Source of the DNA: Candidatus Peregrinibacteria bacterium
GTDB taxonomy: Bacteria > Patescibacteriota > Gracilibacteria > UBA1369 > PNNO01
DNA: 11,948 bases
Assembly (NCBI GenBank): GCA_014728955.1
Contig: WJKT01000074.1
Span: forward strand, 1 to 11,948
Direction of reading: 5' to 3'
Position numbers and translations under genes: made by a program. Below are positions 1 to 6,238 of this stretch, one piece after another. The notes beneath the pieces are model-generated. The model did no database searches. It saw nothing but the letters and a program-made list of their open reading frames with translations, and had not been told where the DNA came from. Within the stretch, counting starts at the first letter, position 1. Each line of letters starts with the position of its first letter.

Positions 1-361
1 AAGTAATGTAGTAGGGGATGTTGGCCACGAGTTTGTAACTGAGGGCTTGTGGCGGATCGTACTTTAGCGCATCCTGATGAACGAATTGGACGTTTTCGAG
101 CTGCTCGTTTTCGCGTTCTAAAAGTGCGACGAGGCCTCTATCGAGCTCTATCGCTGTAACGTGTTTTGCTTTTTCGGCTAGTTTTCGTGTAAGAACACCA
201 AGTCCAGGTCCAACTTCTATTATATTGTCTTGTGGGTTGATGTCAGCCGCTTCAACAACCTTATCCAGCACATTTTCGTCCAACAAAAAATTCTGCCCCA
301 GTGACTTGTTGGGTCTAAGGTGATGTTTCTTTAGTAGATATAATGCGCGGTCTTTTTTCAA
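1..361 (-). CDS. rsmA: 16S rRNA (adenine-N6,N6)-dimethyltransferase RsmA/KsgA, 5' part only
   Basis: Dimethylates two adjacent adenines in the 3'-terminal helix 45 of 16S rRNA, using S-adenosylmethionine, during small-subunit maturation. The first 120 residues are present and the gene runs off the left edge. Visible are SLGQNFL (residues 20-26), the SAM-binding motif EVGPGLG (49-55), the acidic IELD at the end of strand 2 (71-74), D97 in QDAL, and the catalytic NIPYYIT (114-120). Together these are diagnostic of the KsgA/Dim1 family. The start is a TTG that overlaps the TGA stop of the DUF167 gene (TTGA). A stop lies three codons upstream in this frame and no ATG or GTG occurs before the conserved core, so TTG is the only good start. 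Translational coupling to the upstream gene is likely. The identification is firm; only the 3' half is unseen. Confidence 0.95.
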   Translation of the reverse strand, partial: MKKDRALYLLKKHHLRPNKSLGQNFLLDENVLDKVVEAADINPQDNIIEVGPGLGVLTRKLAEKAKHVTAIELDRGLVALLERENEQLENVQFVHQDALKYDPPQALSYKLVANIPYYIT

Positions 362-612
362 ACTATTTTAATTAACTTAAGTGGGTCGTTTTTGCCGCTA
401 ATAATCTGAACGTTCTCCTTTGGTAAATCAAGCTCTTTTGATAAAAACTTCACGAGCTCTTTGTTGGCTTTTCCTTTTTCCGGAACGGCTTGTATTCGTA
501 TTTTTATAGTGTCGTCATCTAAAATATCCACCACCTCGTTTTTAGGTGACTTTGGCAGGATCTTTACGCGAAGATAGTCAGGGTTATTCTGGCGTATAAA
601 TGTTTTAAGCAT
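358..612 (-). CDS. DUF167 / YggU family protein
   Basis: An 84-residue protein of the DUF167 (YggU) family, which is widespread but has no settled biochemical function. The family core is clear: a VKILPKS strand near residues 16-22, IKIRIQAVPEKGKANKELVKFLSKEL through the middle (the EGKAN-type loop is the family signature), then NVQIISG with K/L-rich ending. Length is normal for the family. The ATG lies inside the last codons of the P-type ATPase (8-base overlap), and the TGA stop overlaps the TTG start of rsmA by four bases. The three genes therefore form a tightly coupled transcription unit. No Shine-Dalgarno motif precedes the ATG. The family call is secure, but the role is unknown. Confidence 0.9.
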   Translation of the reverse strand: MLKTFIRQNNPDYLRVKILPKSPKNEVVDILDDDTIKIRIQAVPEKGKANKELVKFLSKELDLPKENVQIISGKNDPLKLIKIV

Positions 613-3442
613 GAGCGTTCTTACGTTTCATACTAGATCGTACTACAAGTTTGCGTAGTTCTTCAACTAGCAAAATGGCAAACGAGGCTCCGATAATAAC
701 CATCCATTCATACCATTCCAGGCTTGTTGTATGTACCCATTCTTGGAAAAACGGCACTTCCACAAGTAAATAAACAACACCCAGTGAAACACATACCGCT
801 CCCATTAAATAAAGATTTGATAAAAAGCCGAGTGAGAAGACCGATTGATAAGAGCTTCGCGAATTGTACGCATTAACCATTTGAATAAGAACTAAGACGG
901 CGAATGCGAATGTTGATGATTTAATGTACATTGCAGAATCGTGGTCGAGCATTTGACCCCACTGCCATCCTTGTGAGAAAAGAGACCAGAAATATGCGCC
1001 AACAACGATCAATCCGATAAAAAATCCCACATAGAGAAATCGTCCTACAAACGATTTGTTCATGATTTTCGCTTTTGGGTCACGCGGGGATTCGCTCATA
1101 ATACCTTTTTCCGGCGTGTCTATACCCAGCGCCAGTGCCGGCAAAACGTCCGTTCCGATGTCCACACTTAAAATTAAAATGGCGGTCAGTGGAGCCGGGA
1201 GCCCCAGAATAATAGCAGAGAAAACAGTGATAAGTTCTCCGATATTACATGAGAAAATATAGAAGATAAATTTCTTTAAGTTTTCATAAATGGTTCGCCC
1301 TTCTTTAACCGCATTGATAATAGTTGAAAAACTATCATCCGCAAGGACCATGTTGGATGCTTCTTTACTAACATCGGTGCCTGTTATTCCCATGGCAATA
1401 CCAATGTCCGCTCTTTTGAGTGCCGGTGCATCGTTCACGCCATCACCGGTAACGGCAACAATATGTCCGCTCTTTTTTAGAGCTGATACTATTTTTAATT
1501 TATCTTCCGGTGCGGTTCGGGCAAAAATAACACCATGCTTATCGTGCTCGAACAGTTTTTGAATGTCCTTTTCCGACATGGTTTCAACTTCACGTCCGGT
1601 AATAATACGGTGTTTATCGTTGTCACTTACCAAGCCGATTTGTTTGGCAATGGCTTCTGCGGTTAAACCGTGATCTCCGGTAACGGTATAGACCTTAATG
1701 CCGGCTCTTTTTGCCATAGAAATGGCTTTTTTAACATCGCTTCGAGGTGGATCGATCATACCGACCATTCCAACAAAAACCATATCGTTTTCGTCGGTTT
1801 CAGCGTGGTATTTTTGTTTTTTGTCAATTTGCTTAAAAGAGAATCCGATAACCCGAAGTGCTCGTTTAGCCATTTCTTCATTACGGGTTTTTAGTTTTTC
1901 TTTTGTCTCGTTATCCAGCTTGATAACACGTCCGTTCATGAGAATATGGCTGCATATTTCAAGAATTTCATCCGGCGCTCCTTTGGTAAACATATAGTAA
2001 TCTCCCGTTGATTTTTCCTCTTCGATAACGCTCATTCGTTTACGTGTGGAGTCAAACGAAAGTTCGTATTTTTTTTCGTATTGTGTATTAAAATGGTCAA
2101 CGCTGAACCCTATTTTGCGTATCATGGTAAGGAGCGATCCTTCCGTTGGATCACCCAGCATGGTGTATTTGTTTTCATGCTGAACGCGTTCCGAGGTGAG
2201 CGTTGCGTTATTACACAGCGCACTGATGGCGCTGATTTGTTCAAGACCGTTATATAATGGTGTAACATCCTTTTTGAGTGTTTTAAGTTTCTCGGTTCGT
2301 TTCTTAAAATCTTCTTCGTTTGAATCGAAATCGCCGATGGTGTGAGATCTGCCGTCCTTTCCTTTAATAAGAAGTGACCCCACCGGTTTATATCCCGCTC
2401 CGCTTATCTTTATGTTGTAGTTGTCCATATACATTTCTTTCACGGTCATTTCGTTTTTCGTCAAAGTCCCCGTTTTATCCGTACAAATATGCGTGGTTGA
2501 CCCAAGTGTTTCCACCGAGGCAAGTTGCCTGACAATCGATTGTTTACGAGCAAGACGTTGTACGCCCATTGCCAGAGCAATGGTAACGGTTGCCGGGAGA
2601 CCTTCCGGTACGGCGGCAACAGCGACGGAGGTGGCAAAAAGGAAGGTGTCTGCAAACGCTTGTCCCTGTATGAAATAGCCGGTCGCAATAAGCACCGCTG
2701 AGATAGCAAGAGTAATTTTCCCGACAAAAACACCAATCCTAAAGAGTTCTTGCTGAAGTGGACTTTTATCTTTTTTGGTTGTCGTGGTAAGGGTGGCGAT
2801 ATGACCGAATTTAGTATCCATTCCCGTATGAATGACAATGGCTTTACCTGATCCGTGCACCACATCGGTTCCCATATAAACAATATTGGATTTTTCTCCG
2901 GTTCTTAAATTTTCCTGTGTGTCGGCGTGTTTTGGTACCGGCATGGATTCTCCGGTAAGTGCCGCTTCCTGGGTTTCCAATTCATTCTCTTCTATAACGC
3001 GGGCGTCTGCGGTTATCTTGTCTCCTTCCATAAGGATAATAACATCGCCCGGTACCAGATTTTTTGCATTAACCTGCTGCTCTTTCCCGTCGCGTATAAC
3101 ACGCGCGGTCGGGGCGACAAGTTTTTTTAATGCTTCGATTGCCTTTTCCGCTTTATATTTTTGAACAAAGCCTATAATGGCATTCACAAAAACGATAAAA
3201 AGAATAACAATGGCATCACGCATTTCACCTGCAAATCCCGCGATAAATGCCGCAAAGAGAAGAATGAGAACCATTAAATCGGTAAATTCTTTCAGAAAAT
3301 GAACCCACCATGGTGTCTTCTTTTTTACTTTAAGCTCGTTTGATCCGTATTTTTTAAGACGAAAAAGTGCTTCTTTTGTTGTTAATCCGTCTTTTGATGT
3401 CTTGAACTCCTGCAAGAGTTCGTCGAGTGGTTTTTTGTGCAT
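605..3442 (-). CDS. P2-type cation-transporting P-type ATPase (Ca2+ or Na+/K+-like)
   Basis: A 945-residue membrane pump that couples ATP hydrolysis, through a phospho-aspartate, to cation transport across the cytoplasmic membrane. Order of parts: N-terminal cation-ATPase domain; M1-M2 (about 52-95); actuator domain with TGES (163-166); M3-M4 with PEGLP (279-283); phosphorylation motif DKTGT (D322); nucleotide domain with KGAP (487-490); DPPR (564-567); TGD (588-590); hinge GDGVND (666-671); M5-M10 (about 723-930); basic tail. M5 carries NIGE (N733, E736) as in SERCA. M6 carries D761, T764 and D765 in a DIGTD setting, as in Na+/K+-ATPase, and M8 has Q854 where SERCA has glutamate, so the ion is uncertain. 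The start is set at 3442 because the 59 codons upstream are low-quality sequence across the promoter. The family call is certain; the substrate is not. Confidence 0.95.
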   Translation of the reverse strand: MHKKPLDELLQEFKTSKDGLTTKEALFRLKKYGSNELKVKKKTPWWVHFLKEFTDLMVLILLFAAFIAGFAGEMRDAIVILFIVFVNAIIGFVQKYKAEKAIEALKKLVAPTARVIRDGKEQQVNAKNLVPGDVIILMEGDKITADARVIEENELETQEAALTGESMPVPKHADTQENLRTGEKSNIVYMGTDVVHGSGKAIVIHTGMDTKFGHIATLTTTTKKDKSPLQQELFRIGVFVGKITLAISAVLIATGYFIQGQAFADTFLFATSVAVAAVPEGLPATVTIALAMGVQRLARKQSIVRQLASVETLGSTTHICTDKTGTLTKNEMTVKEMYMDNYNIKISGAGYKPVGSLLIKGKDGRSHTIGDFDSNEEDFKKRTEKLKTLKKDVTPLYNGLEQISAISALCNNATLTSERVQHENKYTMLGDPTEGSLLTMIRKIGFSVDHFNTQYEKKYELSFDSTRKRMSVIEEEKSTGDYYMFTKGAPDEILEICSHILMNGRVIKLDNETKEKLKTRNEEMAKRALRVIGFSFKQIDKKQKYHAETDENDMVFVGMVGMIDPPRSDVKKAISMAKRAGIKVYTVTGDHGLTAEAIAKQIGLVSDNDKHRIITGREVETMSEKDIQKLFEHDKHGVIFARTAPEDKLKIVSALKKSGHIVAVTGDGVNDAPALKRADIGIAMGITGTDVSKEASNMVLADDSFSTIINAVKEGRTIYENLKKFIFYIFSCNIGELITVFSAIILGLPAPLTAILILSVDIGTDVLPALALGIDTPEKGIMSESPRDPKAKIMNKSFVGRFLYVGFFIGLIVVGAYFWSLFSQGWQWGQMLDHDSAMYIKSSTFAFAVLVLIQMVNAYNSRSSYQSVFSLGFLSNLYLMGAVCVSLGVVYLLVEVPFFQEWVHTTSLEWYEWMVIIGASFAILLVEELRKLVVRSSMKRKNAHA

Positions 3443-3475
3443 TGATGCGCGCGTTTTTATTTTTATTTTCGTATT

Positions 3476-3504
3476 ATTATAGCATTGAACAGGCAAAAAA
3501 GCGA
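3476..3504 (-). promoter_or_regulatory. Putative promoter of the P-type ATPase operon
   Basis: A perfect TATAAT -10 box reads on the minus strand at 3481-3476, about 34 bases before the ATPase ATG at 3442. The -35 position (3504-3499, TCGCTT) is poor. The leader is A/T-rich and has no Shine-Dalgarno motif. The predicted transcript start near 3469 falls downstream of the longer open frame's first codon, which supports the ATPase start at 3442. Confidence 0.5.
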
Positions 3505-3533
3505 GCTTTGGTAGCACAAAAAAATGTGATAAT
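3505..3533 (+). promoter_or_regulatory. Putative extended -10 promoter of the small plus-strand gene
   Basis: TGTGATAAT at 3525-3533 is an extended -10 element (TGn followed by GATAAT). The -35 position at 3505-3510 (GCTTTG) is weak, as is common for extended -10 promoters. It lies back to back with the ATPase promoter. The expected transcript start near 3540 is past the ATG at 3534, which is why I start the gene at the next ATG, 3564. A near copy, TGTGATAAA, occurs before the patatin gene. Confidence 0.4.
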
Positions 3534-3563
3534 ATGATTGGCGTATCGTGTAAAGCTATCGAT

Positions 3564-3938
3564 ATGGATCCTACGCTACTCAAGCAGGAGCGACAGAAAA
3601 TGCACATGGCCACCGACAATATACGTCAGATGATTCAGGTGATTCGCGATAGAGATGAGAAGCATTTTGTATGGGCATGGCAGCAACTTGAACGCAATGT
3701 GGATGCGATTCGGGATTGTTTTGTGGGTGAAACAAAAGAACAACGGAAGAAAATCAATGACTTATTTGATCGTCATGCACAATTGTTTTCTTTACAGGAA
3801 AAACTGACGGAAAAATTATTCAAACGCCTCACATTAAAAGATCTATCCGATAAAGATATAGAGACATTTACGAAGCGTTTCATAGCTTTTATTCAGGATG
3901 TAAGCATTTCTTTTGATTTGGCTGAATTTGAGGAGTAG
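3564..3938 (+). CDS. Small helical protein of unknown function
   Basis: I do not recognise this 124-residue protein. It is strongly charged, has almost no glycine or proline, and reads as alpha-helical throughout, with many heptad-like hydrophobic positions (for example QMIQVIRD, WAWQQL and FSLQEKL), suggesting a helical bundle or short coiled coil. It has no signal peptide or membrane segment and ends in an acidic tail (EFEE). The open frame also holds an ATG at 3534, but the likely -10 box ends at 3533, so 3564 is preferred. It is divergent from the ATPase and convergent with trmD, with three bases between stops. Its own terminator-like hairpin overlaps its stop codon. The sustained open frame, promoter and terminator support a real gene. 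Confidence 0.7.
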   Translation: MDPTLLKQERQKMHMATDNIRQMIQVIRDRDEKHFVWAWQQLERNVDAIRDCFVGETKEQRKKINDLFDRHAQLFSLQEKLTEKLFKRLTLKDLSDKDIETFTKRFIAFIQDVSISFDLAEFEE

Positions 3939-3960
3939 AGGTTATCTCAAATGTTTTTTT
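3926..3960 (+). terminator. Intrinsic terminator over the convergent gene ends
   Basis: ATTTGAG at 3926-3932 pairs perfectly with CTCAAAT at 3946-3952 (seven base pairs, plus one possible G-U pair inside). A G and seven T residues follow (3954-3960). The hairpin spans the last codons and stop of the small plus-strand gene, and the T run lies in the 3' coding end of trmD. No T run follows it on the minus strand, so it should act mainly on plus-strand transcripts. Confidence 0.6.
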
Positions 3961-4589
3961 CGCCATTCCTCTATTTTGGCGTGGTTGCCCGAGCGTAATA
4001 CCTCAGGGACTTCCAGTCCTTTAAATACCGCCGGCTTTGTGTAGTGTGGATATTCTTTTTTACCGCTGAGTCTTCGTGAGAATGAATCTTCTTTGGCCGA
4101 GTTTTCATCGCCGAGCACTCCCGGGATAAAACGAGAGACGGCATCAACCACGACCATGGCGGCAAGTTCACCCCCTGTTAAAACATAGTCGCCGATACTG
4201 AGTTCTTTATCAACCAGAAGATCGCGAATACGTTCGTCTATGCCCTCATAACGACCGCATAACAAAATAAGCGAGTCATTGCTTCGTGCGAGCCTCTTCG
4301 TGCGTGTATGGGTCAATTTTTGCCCCTGCGGTGTCATGAAGATAACCGGACCGCTATTTAATTTTTTTACAGAAGTAATACAATCGTATAAAGGCTGCGG
4401 AGTCATGAGCATTCCGGCTCCGCCTCCGTAGGGGGTATCGTCGACTTTCTTATGCTTATCTTTACTATAGTCGCGAATATTGTGAAAGTGTACTTCCAAT
4501 AATCCTTTGTCCCGGGCTCGCTTTAAAATGCTATCGCTTAAATACGAAGTAAACATGTCCGGAAATAATGTACAAATATCGAATCGCAT
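3942..4589 (-). CDS. trmD: tRNA (guanine-37-N1)-methyltransferase TrmD
   Basis: Transfers a methyl group from S-adenosylmethionine to N1 of guanine 37, next to the anticodon, in tRNAs reading codons such as CUN and CCN, which prevents +1 frameshifting. It is an essential SPOUT methyltransferase that works as a dimer. Visible are the N-terminal FDICTLFPDMF, DDTPYGGGAGM (50-60), the knot region CGRYEGIDERI (111-121), IGDYVLTGGELAAM (132-145), and GDENSAKEDSF with D168, the counterpart of the catalytic aspartate (E. coli D169). At 215 residues it is shorter than the E. coli protein (255), the loss being in the C-terminal helical domain. It stands alone here, not in the rpsP-rimM-trmD-rplS operon of many bacteria, and has its own promoter sharing a -35 region with the divergent gene. 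Confidence 0.97.
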   Translation of the reverse strand: MRFDICTLFPDMFTSYLSDSILKRARDKGLLEVHFHNIRDYSKDKHKKVDDTPYGGGAGMLMTPQPLYDCITSVKKLNSGPVIFMTPQGQKLTHTRTKRLARSNDSLILLCGRYEGIDERIRDLLVDKELSIGDYVLTGGELAAMVVVDAVSRFIPGVLGDENSAKEDSFSRRLSGKKEYPHYTKPAVFKGLEVPEVLRSGNHAKIEEWRKKHLR

Positions 4590-4604
4590 GCAAAATGGTT
4601 ACAC

Positions 4605-4618
4605 AGTGGTAATCCACT
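4605..4618. repeat. Short inverted repeat at the trmD transcript start
   Basis: AGTGG (4605-4609) and CCACT (4614-4618) form a perfect 5-base dyad around a TAAT loop, touching the trmD -10 box and covering its predicted transcript start. It could be an operator half-pair or a small 5' hairpin in the trmD mRNA. At this length chance is a real possibility. Confidence 0.3.
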
Positions 4619-4645
4619 TATAGCAAATTGTGTATGTATTGACAA
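4617..4645 (-). promoter_or_regulatory. Putative promoter of trmD
   Basis: On the minus strand, -35 TTGTCA (4645-4640) is followed after 17 bases by -10 TATAAG (4622-4617), giving a transcript start near 4610 and a leader of about 20 bases. The -35 box overlaps that of the plus-strand promoter by five bases, so polymerase should not be able to occupy both at once. Confidence 0.6.
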
Positions 4646-4657
4646 TTTCCCATACAC
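4625..4657. repeat. Two interleaved inverted repeats over the divergent -35 boxes (candidate operators)
   Basis: The first dyad has arms AAATTGT (4625-4631) and ACAATTT (4642-4648), perfect 7-base arms with a 10-base gap. The second has arms GTGTATG (4630-4636) and CATACAC (4651-4657), perfect 7-base arms with a 14-base gap. They alternate in order (left 1, left 2, right 1, right 2), so both cannot form as simple hairpins together. As DNA they could be sites for dimeric regulators blocking or activating either divergent promoter. Confidence 0.5.
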
Positions 4658-4667
4658 TCTTTATAGA
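4639..4667 (+). promoter_or_regulatory. Strong putative promoter of the unrecognised gene at 4699
   Basis: A perfect -35 TTGACA (4639-4644), a 17-base spacer and -10 TATAGA (4662-4667) place the transcript start near 4674, about 25 bases before the ATG at 4699. This is the closest match to the sigma-70 consensus in the window and supports 4699 as the true start of the gene downstream. Confidence 0.7.
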
Positions 4668-4698
4668 GATACAAACACTATTATTTACTGTTATTACC

Positions 4699-4935
4699 AT
4701 GAATGAAAAAAATGATAATTCACAAGAGAAAGACCCGCAGATTATGGAAGGTGGTGTTACTACTCAACCATACCCAAAAGACAATCATCCTCTTGATGTT
4801 ATAAAACAAGAAACGGCGCGATATGAAACACGTCTTCGAACATTGCTGATTGCTTTATGCGGGGAGATCCGTATAAAGACGGGGAAATCCCGGGTAGTGA
4901 ATCGTATGGGACGGGTGGTGTTCCGGACGGAATGA
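4699..4935 (+). CDS. N-terminal frame of an unrecognised gene, probably frameshifted
   Basis: This frame starts at the ATG that fits the strong promoter at 4639-4667 and encodes 78 residues before a TGA. The first 55 or so residues look like real protein: a hydrophilic, disordered lead (MNEKNDNSQEKD), a Gly/Thr/Pro stretch, then an amphipathic helix (LDVIKQETARYETRLRTLLIAL). The last 24 residues after CGEI are arginine-rich and read like an out-of-frame translation. The next frame back (-1) begins to read sensibly at 4857-4865 and runs to 5393. Adding one G to the GGGG run at 4861-4864 would join the two into one protein of about 231 residues, running ALCGGDPYKDGEIPG across the join. I read this as the 5' part of a single gene whose frame is broken in this sequence, by mutation, assembly error or recoding. 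Confidence 0.5.
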   Translation: MNEKNDNSQEKDPQIMEGGVTTQPYPKDNHPLDVIKQETARYETRLRTLLIALCGEIRIKTGKSRVVNRMGRVVFRTE

Positions 4936-5393
4936 TGCAGCGCGATTTGGGTACCGGTATCCCAAAATACATGCATGACGGTGATGAAACGATAGAGCTA
5001 AAAACGGATGAATACCGTATTGTTGAAGAAGGGGAGGCGCTTATTTATGAAGTGGCATTTGAAATCGCCAATCATGCAAAAAGTGTATTGCACGAAATGG
5101 ATACCGAAAAAATCTCTGTTCCGGTAGATCGCCGGGAGATTGTTGATGAAGTTACGTCTTATTTTGATACCGTTGTTGGAAACGTATTACAAAAGACGAT
5201 TCCCGATGAACGACTTCGTATGTTGCTTGCACTCCAAGCATTACGGGAAAACGTGTGCGAACTGGTGGTGGCTACAACATCTGAAGATAAGGATCGGTAT
5301 CTGATGCTACTTAAAAACGCCATCAACTATATTGTGGACGGCGTTGCAAGACGCGGCATCAATAAGAGTGTAACACTTCAGATTAACGTTTAG
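4857..5393 (+). CDS. Unrecognised protein; C-terminal part of the probable 4699-5393 gene
   Basis: 178 residues from the ATG at 4857, with no family I recognise. Residues 1-45 are Gly/Pro/Asp-rich and linker-like (GEIPGSESYGTGGVPDGMM). From about residue 55 to the end it appears mostly helical and acidic, with runs such as EALIYEVAFEIANHAKSVL, RLRMLLALQALRENV and YLMLLKNAINYIVDGVARR, suggesting a soluble helical domain. No signal peptide or membrane span is visible. There is no Shine-Dalgarno motif or convincing promoter just before 4857, while a strong promoter sits before 4699. It is therefore more likely the continuation of that frame than a separate overlapping gene. Its last 11 bases overlap the 3' end of rpsI on the other strand. 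Coding is likely; the true start is uncertain. Confidence 0.75.
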   Translation: MRGDPYKDGEIPGSESYGTGGVPDGMMQRDLGTGIPKYMHDGDETIELKTDEYRIVEEGEALIYEVAFEIANHAKSVLHEMDTEKISVPVDRREIVDEVTSYFDTVVGNVLQKTIPDERLRMLLALQALRENVCELVVATTSEDKDRYLMLLKNAINYIVDGVARRGINKSVTLQINV

Positions 5394-5802
5394 AGAACTG
5401 TGGTGCTCTTCGTGCTCTCTTAAGCCCGTATTTCTTTCGTTCTTTTGTTCGTGAATCTCGTGTGAGGAATCCGGCTTTCTTTAATGCACCGCGGAACATC
5501 TCATCATATTCGAGCAATGCTTTTGAAATACCATGTCTAATAGCGTCCGCTTGAGCATTATATCCTCCGCCGGTTACCTTTGCGCTTACATCAACTTTAC
5601 CTGTAAGTCCCACTAATTCAAGTGGTGCAAGAATGGCATCTTGTTGTGTTTTAACACAACAGAATTCTTTCATAGGTTTTTCGTTGATAGTAATGTTCCC
5701 TTTACCTCCGGGAATAAGGCGTACACGTGCAACAGCGGTTTTTCGCTTTCCATTCGCGTAGTGATACGTATCTTTCTTTTTTGCTTTAGGCTGTGCTGGC
5801 AT
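5383..5802 (-). CDS. rpsI: 30S ribosomal protein S9
   Basis: A small-subunit head protein whose C-terminal tail reaches the P-site tRNA anticodon. The 139 residues show YANGKRKTAVARVRL (15-29), GKGNITIN, VTGGGYNAQADAIRHGISKALL in the middle and the basic ending KKYGLKRARRAPQFSKR, including the invariant terminal SKR. A short lysine-rich lead (MPAQPKAKKKD) precedes the core. It follows rplM by five bases, the usual L13-S9 pair, and is the last gene of this operon. Its final 11 bases overlap the convergent plus-strand gene, and I find no convincing terminator beyond it. Confidence 0.98.
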   Translation of the reverse strand: MPAQPKAKKKDTYHYANGKRKTAVARVRLIPGGKGNITINEKPMKEFCCVKTQQDAILAPLELVGLTGKVDVSAKVTGGGYNAQADAIRHGISKALLEYDEMFRGALKKAGFLTRDSRTKERKKYGLKRARRAPQFSKR

Positions 5803-5807
5803 AGGTT

Positions 5808-6236
5808 TTAATCAGTTAACGGTTGTGGTTTTTGAGCTTCATGTGGGTGCTCTGACCCTGCAAAGACTTTTAATTTCATCATAACTTCTTTGCGTAATTT
5901 GTTGCGTGGAATCATTCCACGAACAGCTTTTATAATAACTTCTTCCGGATTTTCTTCCAATAATTGTTTCAGTGGTTTCTTTCGGAGTCCTCCCGGATAT
6001 CCACTGTGACGATAATATTGTTTATCTTCCATTTTATTACCGGTTACGGCAATGTCTTTGGCATTGATCACAATAACGTAATCGCCGCAATCGATATGAG
6101 GTGCAAACTGAGGTTTGTCTTTTCCTCGAAGTTTTACGGCAATTTCAGTTGCCAAGCGCCCAAGTCTTTTACCTGAGGCGTCAACAATGTACCAGGTTCT
6201 CTCAATATCTTGTTTTTTTGGTGAGTAGGTTTTCAT
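5808..6236 (-). CDS. rplM: 50S ribosomal protein L13
   Basis: An early-assembling large-subunit protein that binds 23S rRNA. The 142 residues carry the standard L13 landmarks: WYIVDASGKRLGRLATEIA (15-33), LRGKDKPQFAPHIDCGDYVIVINA (36-59), the YYRHSGYPGG turn (74-83) and AVRGMIPRNKLRKEVMMKLKVFAG (104-127), ending in EHPHEAQKP. Length equals that of E. coli L13. It starts two bases after the rplQ stop, so the two are probably translated in tandem, and rpsI follows after five bases. The L13-S9 pair is joined directly to the alpha operon here, an arrangement also common in Firmicutes and related lineages. Confidence 0.98.
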   Translation of the reverse strand: MKTYSPKKQDIERTWYIVDASGKRLGRLATEIAVKLRGKDKPQFAPHIDCGDYVIVINAKDIAVTGNKMEDKQYYRHSGYPGGLRKKPLKQLLEENPEEVIIKAVRGMIPRNKLRKEVMMKLKVFAGSEHPHEAQKPQPLTD

Positions 6237-6238
6237 AA

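Noticed and set aside
358..360. UGA recoded as an amino acid, as in some candidate phyla
   Set aside because: UGA ends the DUF167 gene at exactly the family's expected length and at an overlap with rsmA, and tryptophan is read from TGG. The standard bacterial code fits.
2461..2883. 140-codon open frame on the minus strand
   Set aside because: It lies wholly inside the ATPase gene in another frame, and its proline/leucine/arginine-rich translation is typical of a shadow frame.
3534..3563. ATG at 3534 as start of the small plus-strand gene
   Set aside because: It directly follows the extended -10 box, so it would lie upstream of or at the transcript start; the next ATG at 3564 fits better.
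3443..3619. Upstream 59-codon extension of the ATPase reading frame
   Set aside because: It crosses the likely TATAAT promoter and the divergent gene's start, and its translation has no resemblance to a P-type ATPase N-terminus. The family-like sequence begins at the ATG at 3442.
4630..4698. GTG start at 4630 for the unrecognised gene
   Set aside because: These codons overlap the -35 and -10 boxes and the inverted repeats. The ATG at 4699 lies about 25 bases after the predicted transcript start.
4861..4935. Programmed -1 frameshift with a canonical slippery site
   Set aside because: I looked for an X-XXY-YYZ heptamer in the right frame before the TGA and found none. The GGGG run alone is not a standard signal, so error or mutation is preferred.
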